A stretch of DNA of 57,664 nucleotides from JABFXC01 sp045804265 (GTDB lineage: Bacteria > Gemmatimonadota > Gemmatimonadetes > Gemmatimonadales > Gemmatimonadaceae). The position numbers were made by a program, and so were the translations under genes. Under the pieces are notes generated by a model, which did no database searches, was not told the DNA's origin, and saw only the letters and a list, made by a program, of their open reading frames with translations. The stretch covers positions 1 through 57,664 of the forward strand of contig JBJMNK010000071.1 of assembly GCA_045804265.1 (NCBI GenBank), written 5' to 3'. Shown in pieces: positions 25,805 through 33,208 of this stretch (its first letter is position 1; each line of letters begins with the position of its first letter).

Positions 25805-26188
25805 ATGTGGCGTGACTTCAAGTCGTTCCTGATCAAGCAGAACGCCCTCGCTCTCGCGATCGCGGTCGTGATCGGCGCTGCGCTGAACGACGTCGTCAAG
25901 GCGCTCGTGGACAACATCATCATGCCCATCGTCGCGTACGCGACGCCCAACGGGAACTGGCGCGCGGCGACGTTCGACGTCGGGCCGGTGAAGTTCGGCG
26001 TCGGTGCGGTCGCCGCGGCGCTCCTGAATTTCCTCATCGTCGGCTTAGTCGCCTGGCGCCTGAGCCGCATGTTCCTCCCGCGCGAAGGCGAGAAGCCCGC
26101 ATCGAAGACATGCACCTTCTGCAAGCTCGGCGACCTCGATCTGGCGGCGACCCGCTGCCCGCACTGCACCAGCCAGCTCACCGCATAG
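25805..26188 (+). CDS. mscL: MscL-type mechanosensitive channel with C-terminal zinc ribbon
   Basis: The 127-residue protein begins MWRDFKSFLIKQNALALAIAVVIGAALNDVVKALVDNIIMP, the amphipathic helix and TM1 of MscL, followed by a shortened periplasmic loop (about 47-60) and TM2 (about 62-80). Instead of the usual cytoplasmic helix it ends in a zinc-ribbon-like tail with Cys103-x2-Cys106 and Cys118-x2-Cys121. It should act as a pentameric pressure-release channel. The ribbon may replace the C-terminal bundle or bind metal. The gene is divergent from the HD operon and 5 bases upstream of the DUF486 gene. Confidence 0.85.
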   Translation: MWRDFKSFLIKQNALALAIAVVIGAALNDVVKALVDNIIMPIVAYATPNGNWRAATFDVGPVKFGVGAVAAALLNFLIVGLVAWRLSRMFLPREGEKPASKTCTFCKLGDLDLAATRCPHCTSQLTA

Positions 26189-26193
26189 CCACG

Positions 26194-26541
26194 ATGTCAG
26201 TCGTTCTCAGGACGGTCGGACTGCTCATCCTGTCGAATGTCTTCATGACCTTCGCCTGGTACGCGCACCTCAAGAATCTCTCCGACCGCCCGTGGTACAT
26301 CGCCGCGATCGTGAGCTGGGGGATCGCGCTCTTCGAGTACCTCCTCCAGGTGCCCGCGAACCGCATCGGCGCGACGCAGCTCTCGCTCCCCCAGCTCAAG
26401 ATCATCCAGGAAGTGATCACGCTCTCCGTGTTCGCGCCCTTCGCGATCTTCTACATGAAGCAGCAGCTGCGACTCGATCACCTCTGGGCGTTCTTCTGCC
26501 TGATGGGAGCAGTCTACTTCGCGTTCCGCTCGCATCGATGA
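26194..26541 (+). CDS. DUF486 family membrane protein
   Basis: This 115-residue protein has four hydrophobic helices (MSVVLRTVGLLILSNVFMTF at the start, then segments near 35-55, 70-90 and 92-110) and the conserved FMTFAWYAHLK and YLLQVPANRIG of the DUF486 family, which belongs to the drug/metabolite transporter superfamily. No substrate is known. It follows mscL closely and may be co-transcribed with it. A strong hairpin follows. Confidence 0.85.
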   Translation: MSVVLRTVGLLILSNVFMTFAWYAHLKNLSDRPWYIAAIVSWGIALFEYLLQVPANRIGATQLSLPQLKIIQEVITLSVFAPFAIFYMKQQLRLDHLWAFFCLMGAVYFAFRSHR

Positions 26542-26586
26542 TGCACGATGCACGAAGGCACGATGCTGATTCGTGCATCGTGCATC
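26540..26586. terminator. Perfect 17-bp hairpin between convergent genes
   Basis: GATGCACGATGCACGAA (26540-26556) pairs exactly with 26570-26586 around a 13-base loop. The arm itself holds a GATGCAC direct repeat. It separates the DUF486 gene from the end of the stressosome operon and probably terminates both. Confidence 0.8.
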
Positions 26587-26607
26587 CGCCAGCGTACAGA
26601 CGTGGTC

Positions 26608-28743
26608 CTAAAGGGCGGTCAGCCGAGCCTGACGCGCGCTCCGGACGCTCGTCGTTGCCGCCGCCCGCAGCATCGTCCGCACGACGGCGATCGCCTGTTC
26701 GTCGTCCGGGCCCGCGCCCTCGCGCAGCAGCGCGTCGGCTTCATCCTCCAGGATCACGTACTCGCGAGCGATCTGCTCGACGGTCCAGCCTAACGCGACT
26801 CGCTGCCGCCCGTGCAGCTCGGAGATGATGTGCTCGATGCGGGCGCCGTCGCCAAGCCGGAGTGGGGCCTCGCCGACCTCCTCGCCGACGATCGTCATCT
26901 GCTGCGCGATGTCCGACAGGAGCGCCGGGTAATGATCCTCGAGCAGCGACTGCCGCAGCGGACGAGCGGCGGGGAAGGTTGCGTCGTCCTCGCGCAGCCG
27001 CCGCACGAAGGCCTCGGTCAGCTGCGTCACTTTCGTCTGCAGGCGGGTGCCCACTGCGACCAGCGCTCGCGCCCTCCGCACCCCCGCGTCCTGACCCTGT
27101 CCGCCCGTCACCGGCTCCGCCTTGCGTGCACGCTGCAGCGGCGGCAGCCAGAGCGAGAACGTCGAGCCCTTGCCCGGCGCGCTCTCGAGCGTGAGGTCAC
27201 CGCCCATCAATCGCGCCAGCCGCCGGCTGATCGTCAGGCCTAACCCTGTTCCGCCGTGCGTTCGCGTCTTTCCCTGTTCGGCCTGCACGAACGGCTCGAA
27301 GACCGTCGCCTGCTGCGCGGGCGGGATCCCGATTCCGGTGTCGCGGACACGGATGCAGACCCACGGGCCGCGCTGCTCGCCGGGGCGCGTCGCCGCGCCA
27401 TCCTCGCGCGGCAGCCGCTCTTCGTGGCTGCAGCTGATGTGGATGCGGCCACCCGGCGGCGTGAACTTCACCGCGTTCGACAGCAGGTTCGCGACGATTT
27501 GCCGCGTCCGATGCTCGTCGCCGACGAACGCGAGGTCGCCGCACTCCGCCTCGCCCTCGACGGTGATGCCGCGCGCCTCCGCCTGCGGAAGCAGCAGCGC
27601 CTTTGCCGTCTCCACCACCGCGCGGGTAGAGCACGCGTCGCGCCCGACGGTCATCTGGCCGGCGTCGATCTTCGACAGGTCGAGAACGTCGTTCACCAGC
27701 CCGAGGAGGTGCGTGCTGCTCGCGCGCAGCCGGTCGAGATAGCCGCGCTGGTCGTCGTTGAGATTTCCGCCGATCCCCGCGTCGAGGAGGTCCGCGTATC
27801 CCATGATCGCGTTGATCGGCGTGCGGATCTCGTGGCTCATCATCGCGAGGAATTCGCTCTTCGCGTGGTTGGCCATGTCCGCTTCGGCGCGCGCGACACG
27901 TTCGCTTTCGACCAGTCGCATCTGGTCGGTGATCTCCGCGAGCACGCAGACGACGCCGGCAAAGCTTCCGTCTTCTCCCGCCGTCACCGGCAGCGCGTAC
28001 ACCACGTACCAGCGGTCGCCGACCTGCACCTCGAGGCGCACGCCATCGCGCCCGCTCCGCTGCGCGGCCTGCGCCGCTCCCGTCAGCGCGACCGCGACGT
28101 CAGGCTCGGCGCCGGCGAGCACCTCCGCGAGCGGGCGGTGAATGATCTGCGGAAAGCCACGACCAAGCACCGTCGCCGCGAGCCGGTTGCACCGCAGCAC
28201 CATCCCGTTGTCGTCGAGGAGGATCACCGCCTGGTCGAGCGCGTCGAACGTCGCGCGCCATTCGCGGGCCGCGTTGCGCACCCGCTCCTCTGCCTCGCGG
28301 ATGCGCAGCAGCGCGTTCACCGTCGCGATCAGCTCGCGCGCCTCGACCGGCTGCGTGAGGAACGCGTCCGCTCCCGCCTCGAGCCCGTGCGTCCGCCATT
28401 CGCTCGTCGTGAAGCTCGCCGACAGCTGGATGACCGGAATGTCCGCGAGGCGACGATCGGACTTGAGCGTCCGCAGGACGTCGAAGCCGCTCTGGTCCGG
28501 CAGCCTGACGTCGAGGACGATCAGGTCGAGATCGGGACGCGCCTGCTCGAGCGCCTCACCGCCGGTCGCCGCCTCGAGAACCTCGAACCCCGCGCTGCGC
28601 AGCCAGCGCGACACCGCGTAGCGGTTCGCGTCCGTGTCGTCGCAGACGAGGACAGTCCGTCGCGGCTGCGACGCATCCGGCATCGCCGACGGATGCTCAG
28701 CGTTAGGCAGCGGTGGCGCTCCCGGCAGCGTGTCGTCAGGCAA
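26608..28743 (-). CDS. Hybrid histidine kinase: receiver-PAS-kinase with RsbRD_N-like tail
   Basis: The 711-residue soluble protein has an N-terminal receiver (30-150; Asp78 in LIVLDVRLPD), a PAS domain (about 160-285), a kinase core (His near 303 in MMSHEIRTPINAIMGY, N box NLLSNAVKF, G1 RDTGIGIPP, G2 GGTGLGLTI) and a C-terminal helical domain (about 565-690) that resembles the RsbRD N-terminal domain. It is the last gene of the stressosome operon. It should carry the stressosome output into a phosphorelay; no sigma factor is encoded here. The TTG start overlaps the previous gene by 8 bases; ATG at 28683 is an alternative. Confidence 0.85.
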   Translation of the reverse strand: MPDDTLPGAPPLPNAEHPSAMPDASQPRRTVLVCDDTDANRYAVSRWLRSAGFEVLEAATGGEALEQARPDLDLIVLDVRLPDQSGFDVLRTLKSDRRLADIPVIQLSASFTTSEWRTHGLEAGADAFLTQPVEARELIATVNALLRIREAEERVRNAAREWRATFDALDQAVILLDDNGMVLRCNRLAATVLGRGFPQIIHRPLAEVLAGAEPDVAVALTGAAQAAQRSGRDGVRLEVQVGDRWYVVYALPVTAGEDGSFAGVVCVLAEITDQMRLVESERVARAEADMANHAKSEFLAMMSHEIRTPINAIMGYADLLDAGIGGNLNDDQRGYLDRLRASSTHLLGLVNDVLDLSKIDAGQMTVGRDACSTRAVVETAKALLLPQAEARGITVEGEAECGDLAFVGDEHRTRQIVANLLSNAVKFTPPGGRIHISCSHEERLPREDGAATRPGEQRGPWVCIRVRDTGIGIPPAQQATVFEPFVQAEQGKTRTHGGTGLGLTISRRLARLMGGDLTLESAPGKGSTFSLWLPPLQRARKAEPVTGGQGQDAGVRRARALVAVGTRLQTKVTQLTEAFVRRLREDDATFPAARPLRQSLLEDHYPALLSDIAQQMTIVGEEVGEAPLRLGDGARIEHIISELHGRQRVALGWTVEQIAREYVILEDEADALLREGAGPDDEQAIAVVRTMLRAAATTSVRSARQARLTAL

Positions 28744-29635
28744 CCGCCGCCTCCGCGCGAGCGGCGCGGGCCTCCGTCCGCTCCGCCACCTGCGTCGGCA
28801 GCCGCAGCGTGAACGTCGATCCCTTGCCGGGGCTGCTCGACAGCGTCAGCGTACCGCCGAGGAGCTGGGCCAGGCTCCGCGACAACGGAAGTCCCAGCCC
28901 GACTCCCTTTGCCTTCGCCTGCAGCGGACCGGGGACCTGCTCGAACTCGCTGAACACACGCTCCTGATGCTGCTCGGGAATGCCGATGCCGGTGTCGCTC
29001 ACCGCGAACGTCACCCAACCGTCGGCGACGCTCGTCCTCACGCGCACTTCGCCGTGCTCGGTGAACTTGAGCGCGTTGCCGACCAGGTTGCGCAGGATCT
29101 GCGAGATTTTTCCTTCGTCGCTCTCGATCACCAGCCCGGCCGGCGGCTCCTCGATGATCAGCGCGACTTCGGGCCTCGTCAGCAGCGGCCGGAACATCCC
29201 GCGCAGCGTCGCCAGCAGCTCGCTGGTGACGACCCGGCGCACCGTCACTTCCATTCGTCCTGCCTCGATGCGTGCCAGGTCGAGCAGCGAGTTCACCAGC
29301 TCGAGCAGCGTCTCGCCGGCGCGCGCGATGAAGCCGATCTGCTTTCGCTGGTCAGGATCGAGCTTCCCGCCGCCGAGCTCCTCGTCGACCAGCAGCCGCG
29401 CGAGGTTGATCACCGACGCGATCGGCGTTCGCAGCTCGTGGCTGACGTTCGAGAGAAAGCTCGACTTGAGGTCCGAGGCGCGACGCAGCGCGTCCGCCTG
29501 CGTCTCGAGCTCGGCGTAGAGCGCGAGCACACCGCTGTTCGTCTCGGCGAGCTCGGTGCGCAGGCGCGCCAGCTCGGCGTCCCGCGCTTCGAGCTCCGCG
29601 CGCAATCGCGCCAGCTCGTCGTGAGGCGATGTCAC
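28736..29635 (-). CDS. Soluble histidine kinase with N-terminal coiled coil
   Basis: The 299-residue protein starts with a coiled coil (DELARLRAELEARDAELARL, about 6-55), then a kinase core: His67 in SNVSHELRTPIASV, N box NLVGNALKF, G1 SDTGIGIPE, G2 GVGLGLPLSR. It lacks a membrane segment and a sensor domain, so it should be driven by partner proteins, here the switch proteins encoded upstream. It begins 4 bases after the RsbX-like gene and overlaps the hybrid kinase gene by 8 bases. Confidence 0.88.
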   Translation of the reverse strand: MTSPHDELARLRAELEARDAELARLRTELAETNSGVLALYAELETQADALRRASDLKSSFLSNVSHELRTPIASVINLARLLVDEELGGGKLDPDQRKQIGFIARAGETLLELVNSLLDLARIEAGRMEVTVRRVVTSELLATLRGMFRPLLTRPEVALIIEEPPAGLVIESDEGKISQILRNLVGNALKFTEHGEVRVRTSVADGWVTFAVSDTGIGIPEQHQERVFSEFEQVPGPLQAKAKGVGLGLPLSRSLAQLLGGTLTLSSSPGKGSTFTLRLPTQVAERTEARAARAEAAVA

Positions 29636-29639
29636 GTGG

Positions 29640-30668
29640 TCAGCGCAGTGCCGGGCCCTGCGCCACGACGACCGTCGCGTCGTCGCGTCCGCGCCTGAAG
29701 TCGCGCCAGATCGTCGCCGCGATCAGCGTCGGATGCCTGCGGGCGATGCCGGGATAACTGTCGAGCCGCCACTGTGACTTGATGCCGTCGCTTGCCATGA
29801 CCAGCAGCGACCGGTCGCTCCATGAATAGGTGAATTCCTGCACGCGCGACATCTGGTGCCCGACGATCCCGGGAATCGAGACCATGTGGCGCACCGTTCC
29901 GTCCTCGACGATGCTCCCTCCGACGTTGCCCACACCCGCGTACCTGACCTCGTTGCCCTCCACCCGCGCCACCGACACCGCCGCTCCTCTCCCGCCGCGA
30001 AGTGCCTCGTGCGCGCGCTCGATGATGCGCGAGGGCGAATCGGTCTTCGCGGCGAGGAACGTCTCGACCGCGATTCGCGACGGTCCTTCGGCGTCCACAC
30101 CGTGACCCAGTCCATCGGCGACGATGATCGTGAACGCGCCGTCGAAGGACGCGACCGACCAGCCGTCGCCGATGTGCTCTTCGCCTTCGATCGGCGTGCA
30201 CACTCCGCCGAACAACACCTCTCCGCGACCGTGAACCGTCGGGTCATGATCCCGCCAGACACGCGAGACCACGATCGTCCCTGCGCCCACAGTCGAGTCG
30301 ATGTCGAATTCGCTCGACATCCGCCGGATGGCGCCGAGTCCGGTGCCCCCGGTCCCCCCGGTCGAGAAGCCATCTTGCAGACATCGCGCCGGGTCGCGCA
30401 TCCCCGGCCCACGGTCGATCGAGACGATCTCGATCCCGCGCCGCGGCCCGCGAACGGGCTGGATGACGAGCACTCCGTTCCGGGCGTGCCGCACGAGGTT
30501 GGTCGCCGCCTCGGTGACGATGAGCCCCACCCGGCCGCGCTCCGTCTCGTCGAGCCCGAGTCCGTCGGCGAGCGCGGCTGCCCGCCGCCGCGCGGCGCCG
30601 ATCTGGCTCTCCTCGACGACCGGGACGCAGATCGCCCGGTCGAAGCCGTCGTGAGGCGGTGCCGTCAT
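29640..30668 (-). CDS. RsbX-like phosphatase fused to an RsbT/RsbW-type ATPase
   Basis: From the ATG at 30668 the product has 342 residues. The N-terminal half (about 10-140) is a GHKL ATPase of the anti-sigma type (N box TEAATNLVRHA, G1 DRGPGM, then GGTGLGAIRRM). The C-terminal half (about 150-342) is a PP2C/SpoIIE-like phosphatase domain with VADGLGHG and MASDGIKSQW. RsbX in Bacillus resets the stressosome by removing phosphate from RsbS and RsbR. A fused ATPase may tether it or bind the RsbS partner. It overlaps the rsbT stop by 4 bases. Confidence 0.87.
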   Translation of the reverse strand: MTAPPHDGFDRAICVPVVEESQIGAARRRAAALADGLGLDETERGRVGLIVTEAATNLVRHARNGVLVIQPVRGPRRGIEIVSIDRGPGMRDPARCLQDGFSTGGTGGTGLGAIRRMSSEFDIDSTVGAGTIVVSRVWRDHDPTVHGRGEVLFGGVCTPIEGEEHIGDGWSVASFDGAFTIIVADGLGHGVDAEGPSRIAVETFLAAKTDSPSRIIERAHEALRGGRGAAVSVARVEGNEVRYAGVGNVGGSIVEDGTVRHMVSIPGIVGHQMSRVQEFTYSWSDRSLLVMASDGIKSQWRLDSYPGIARRHPTLIAATIWRDFRRGRDDATVVVAQGPALR

Positions 30669-31063
30669 ACCCAACGCGTAATCGCGATCCTCGTGCCCCG
30701 GCCTGGAGCGCTCTCGATCTCGAACTCGTTGACGAGGCGCTTCGCTCCGCCCAGCCCGAGCCCGAGCCCTACCCCGGTCGTGTACCCGTCGCGCATCGCC
30801 TCGGCGATGTTCGCGATCCCGGGACCTTGATCAGTGAAGATCACGCGGAGCCCGCGCCGTGCGCCCGACGACAACAGCTCGATCTCGGCCTTCCCGCCGC
30901 CGCCGTAGATCAGGGCGTTGCGCGCCAGCTCGCTCGCCGCGGTCACCATCTTCGTCTGGTCGACGAGGCTGAACTTCAGCTCCGCTGCTCGTGCCCTGAC
31001 TCGCTGCCTGACCTGCACCACATCCGGCTCCTTCGCGATCGGGACGACTTCCGGCTCAGCCAT
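30665..31063 (-). CDS. rsbT: RsbT-like serine/threonine switch kinase
   Basis: The 132-residue protein is a compact GHKL-fold kinase with N box SELARNALIYG, G1 DQGPGIANI and a lid GVGLGLGLGGAKRL. RsbT phosphorylates RsbS and RsbR in the stressosome and is released on stress to bind a downstream partner. Its start lies 8 bases inside rsbS, which fits tight stoichiometric expression. In this operon the likely downstream targets are the kinases, because no RsbU phosphatase is present. Confidence 0.9.
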   Translation of the reverse strand: MAEPEVVPIAKEPDVVQVRQRVRARAAELKFSLVDQTKMVTAASELARNALIYGGGGKAEIELLSSGARRGLRVIFTDQGPGIANIAEAMRDGYTTGVGLGLGLGGAKRLVNEFEIESAPGRGTRIAITRWV

Positions 31064-31433
31064 CGATGCCCGTCTGCTCGCCTAACGCTCCACGCAGCAG
31101 CCGCATCCCGCGATCGACGTTGAGCGCGGTCTGGATCCCCGGCAGCTCCAGCCCCAGCTCGACCAGCGTGATCGCGACGGCAGGGCGCATCCCGACGACC
31201 ACCGTCGCCGCGTCGAGCACGCGCGCCATCGCCGCCACGTTCGCCAGCATCCGGCCGATGAACGAGTCCACCAGCTCAACCGACGAGATGTCGATCAGCA
31301 CGCCACGCGCTCCTGTCGCGGCGATGCGCTCCGTCAGGTCGTCCTGCAGCCTGTTCGCGAGATGGTCGTCCATGTCCACCTGGATCGTCACCAGGAGGAA
31401 GCGTCCCATCTTGAGAATCGGAATCCGGTCCAT
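31056..31433 (-). CDS. rsbS: RsbS-like STAS antagonist protein
   Basis: A single STAS domain of 125 residues. The motif DISSVELVDSFIGR places Ser57 in the position of the serine that RsbT phosphorylates, and GMRPAVAITLVELGLEL is typical for RsbS. It forms the stressosome core with RsbR and holds RsbT when unphosphorylated. It starts 6 bases after the rsbR-like stop. Confidence 0.9.
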   Translation of the reverse strand: MDRIPILKMGRFLLVTIQVDMDDHLANRLQDDLTERIAATGARGVLIDISSVELVDSFIGRMLANVAAMARVLDAATVVVGMRPAVAITLVELGLELPGIQTALNVDRGMRLLRGALGEQTGIDG

Positions 31434-31439
31434 GGATCG

Positions 31440-32294
31440 CTAGCGACCCGAGCCCGGCAACCGCTGCCCCGTCTTCGCCAGCGCGAGCTGGAACGCGTCG
31501 GCGAGCGTCGCCTTCGTGACGACGCCCTGCAGGTTGACGCCGAGGTGCACGATCGTCTGCGCGATCTGCGGACGGATGCCGCTGATGATGCACTCGGTGC
31601 CCATCAATCGCGCCGCGTTCACGGTCTTGATCAGGTGCTGCGCGACGAGCGTGTCCACCGTCGGCACGCCGGTGATGTCGATGATCGCGATCTCCGCGCC
31701 CGTCTGCACGATGCGCTCGAGCAGCGACTCCATCACGACCTGGGTGCGCCGGCTGTCGAGCGTCCCGATCAGCGGCAGGGCGAGAATCCCCTCCCACAGC
31801 TTCACCACCGGCGTCGACAGCTCGAGCATGTCGGACTGCTGGCGCTGGATGATCTCGTCGCGCTCCTTCGAGTACACCTCGGTGGTGTAGAGCGCGAGGC
31901 GGTCGAGGATGTTCGTCACGCGCCATGTCTCGTCGGCCAGCGCGTCCGCGTTGCCCGCTGCCTGACGGCGGAGCAGGTCGAAGAGCGGCCGCTTGAGCGA
32001 AAGGACGAACAGCGCCGTTTCGCCCGGTGTGAGTCCCGCCTGCGCGCCATCGCGCGAGACGCGGGCGAGTAGCTCGCGCGCCTGGTCCCACGCTGCGCCG
32101 TCGATCGTTTCGGTGCTCGTGCTCATGCCGCTGCGCAGCGCCGCGATCAGCTGGCGGCTCTGGTCACGCGCCTCGCTCTCGCCGAGGACGCGCATCGTGC
32201 GATCACCCGACGACGACTGTTCGCGGAGCCACGCGGTGAGCAGGTCGTCGTCGTGTTGCGACAGCAGTGCAGGGAGGTTGGTCTTCTGGGGCAC
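31440..32294 (-). CDS. rsbR: RsbR-like stressosome co-antagonist (sensor + STAS)
   Basis: The 284-residue protein has an N-terminal helical sensor-type domain (about 5-150, RsbRD_N-like and not globin-like as judged by eye) and a C-terminal STAS domain (about 160-280) with IIDITGVPTVDTLVAQHL and ISGIRPQIAQTIVHLG. Thr in VPTVDT (212, 215) and in IAQT (247) are candidate RsbT targets. It is the first gene of the operon, so the promoter should lie upstream of 32294. What the N-terminal domain senses is unknown. Confidence 0.88.
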   Translation of the reverse strand: MPQKTNLPALLSQHDDDLLTAWLREQSSSGDRTMRVLGESEARDQSRQLIAALRSGMSTSTETIDGAAWDQARELLARVSRDGAQAGLTPGETALFVLSLKRPLFDLLRRQAAGNADALADETWRVTNILDRLALYTTEVYSKERDEIIQRQQSDMLELSTPVVKLWEGILALPLIGTLDSRRTQVVMESLLERIVQTGAEIAIIDITGVPTVDTLVAQHLIKTVNAARLMGTECIISGIRPQIAQTIVHLGVNLQGVVTKATLADAFQLALAKTGQRLPGSGR

Positions 32295-32671
32295 AGCACG
32301 CGCTCCGGTGAGATCGTCGACAAACGTTTGGCGCCCGAGCGGGGCAGGATCGCGCCGCTCGGGTGAGCGGGACGGCGTATTGCAACCGCCGGGCCGCGGC
32401 GGCGACGCTCCCGCCTGACGTTTTTCAACCCGCGGGGTTGGCGCTCGCCATCATGTTGCGCTATGTTCGCAGAACCTAACGGTCGATTGCCGTCGCCGAA
32501 CGCGTCGCTGTTATCTGAGCGTTAGGGTCGGAGACGAAATTTGCTGCGAAAGTGAAATTCGGTATTGACGTACGCGCGCAAAGAATGAGATTAGAGAAGC
32601 TTAATGCGTCACCCGTCGCGATTCGGACCCCCCGGACGTGACCGTTCCCTCGCCAGATACCCCCTCGCCCC
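32295..32671. other. Divergent regulatory interval (stressosome / AP2-like gene)
   Basis: There is no gene. It contains a CAACCCGCGGGGTTG palindrome (32427-32441), and an inverted pair of the truncated octamer, CCTAACG at 32475-32481 and CGTTAGG at 32520-32526. The stretch 32530-32605 is visibly AT-richer than its surroundings. Promoters for the stressosome operon and for the AP2-like gene should both lie here. Confidence 0.5.
32565..32594 (+). promoter_or_regulatory. Weak candidate promoter
   Basis: TTGACG (32565-32570) is followed after 18 bases by GATTAG (32589-32594), in an AT-rich patch about 80 bases upstream of the AP2-like gene. The -10 match is poor, so this is a guess from position and composition. 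Confidence 0.25.
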
Positions 32672-32998
32672 GTGCCTACCAGCAAAAGCACCCGCAAGCG
32701 CAGCAGCGCCGGCAGCTCCAGTCGTGGTGGCAGCCGCAAGACCGCGTCGAAGTCCTCCTCGCGCCGCACCGGTGGCGGGACGTCTCCCGCGAACCCGAGC
32801 TCGGGGATCAGCCGCATCGATCAGGAGTCGCGTCGCACGCACGGCTACTTCGTGCGTCTCGGCTACAAGATGACCGATGGTGGATCACGTCCGAGTGCGA
32901 GCGCCTACTTCGGCGACGCGTCGCACGGCGGACGGAAGAAGGCGTGGGAAGCGGCCGAAACGTGGCTGAAGAAGGCACGTCGCTCCGCCGAGAAGTAG
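32672..32998 (+). CDS. Small basic protein with AP2-like DNA-binding domain
   Basis: The 108-residue product has a Ser/Arg/Lys-rich tail (1-45) followed by GISRIDQESRRTHGYFVRLGY and a C-terminal KKAWEAAETWLKKARR helix. That order, a three-stranded sheet with aromatic/Arg residues then one helix, is like the AP2/integrase-type DNA-binding domain found in small bacterial proteins. It may be a nucleoid- or DNA-binding protein. The start is GTG at 32672. A strong intrinsic terminator follows 35 bases after the stop, so it is transcribed alone and probably well expressed. Confidence 0.65.
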   Translation: MPTSKSTRKRSSAGSSSRGGSRKTASKSSSRRTGGGTSPANPSSGISRIDQESRRTHGYFVRLGYKMTDGGSRPSASAYFGDASHGGRKKAWEAAETWLKKARRSAEK

Positions 32999-33032
32999 TC
33001 GTCGCTCGCAGCTGACGACCTCGCGGCACTCG

Positions 33033-33068
33033 ACCGCGGCCGGAATTTTCCGGCCGCGGTTTTTTTTT
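33033..33068 (+). terminator. Intrinsic (rho-independent) terminator
   Basis: ACCGCGGCCGG (33033-33043) pairs with CCGGCCGCGGT (33050-33060) and is followed by a run of nine T. This is the only textbook stem-plus-T-tract terminator in the window. Confidence 0.95.
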
Positions 33069-33208
33069 GGTCGTGTGCGGCGGTGTGCTCGTCGGCGCGG
33101 GACGATCCTTACAGCATGCTCACTGGCGGCCGCTCGTGACCGGCGCGATTTTTCCCTGCCGCCACGCGCGACTTCCGCCGCGCGCTCTTCACCTGCATCA
33201 CTCCCGAT

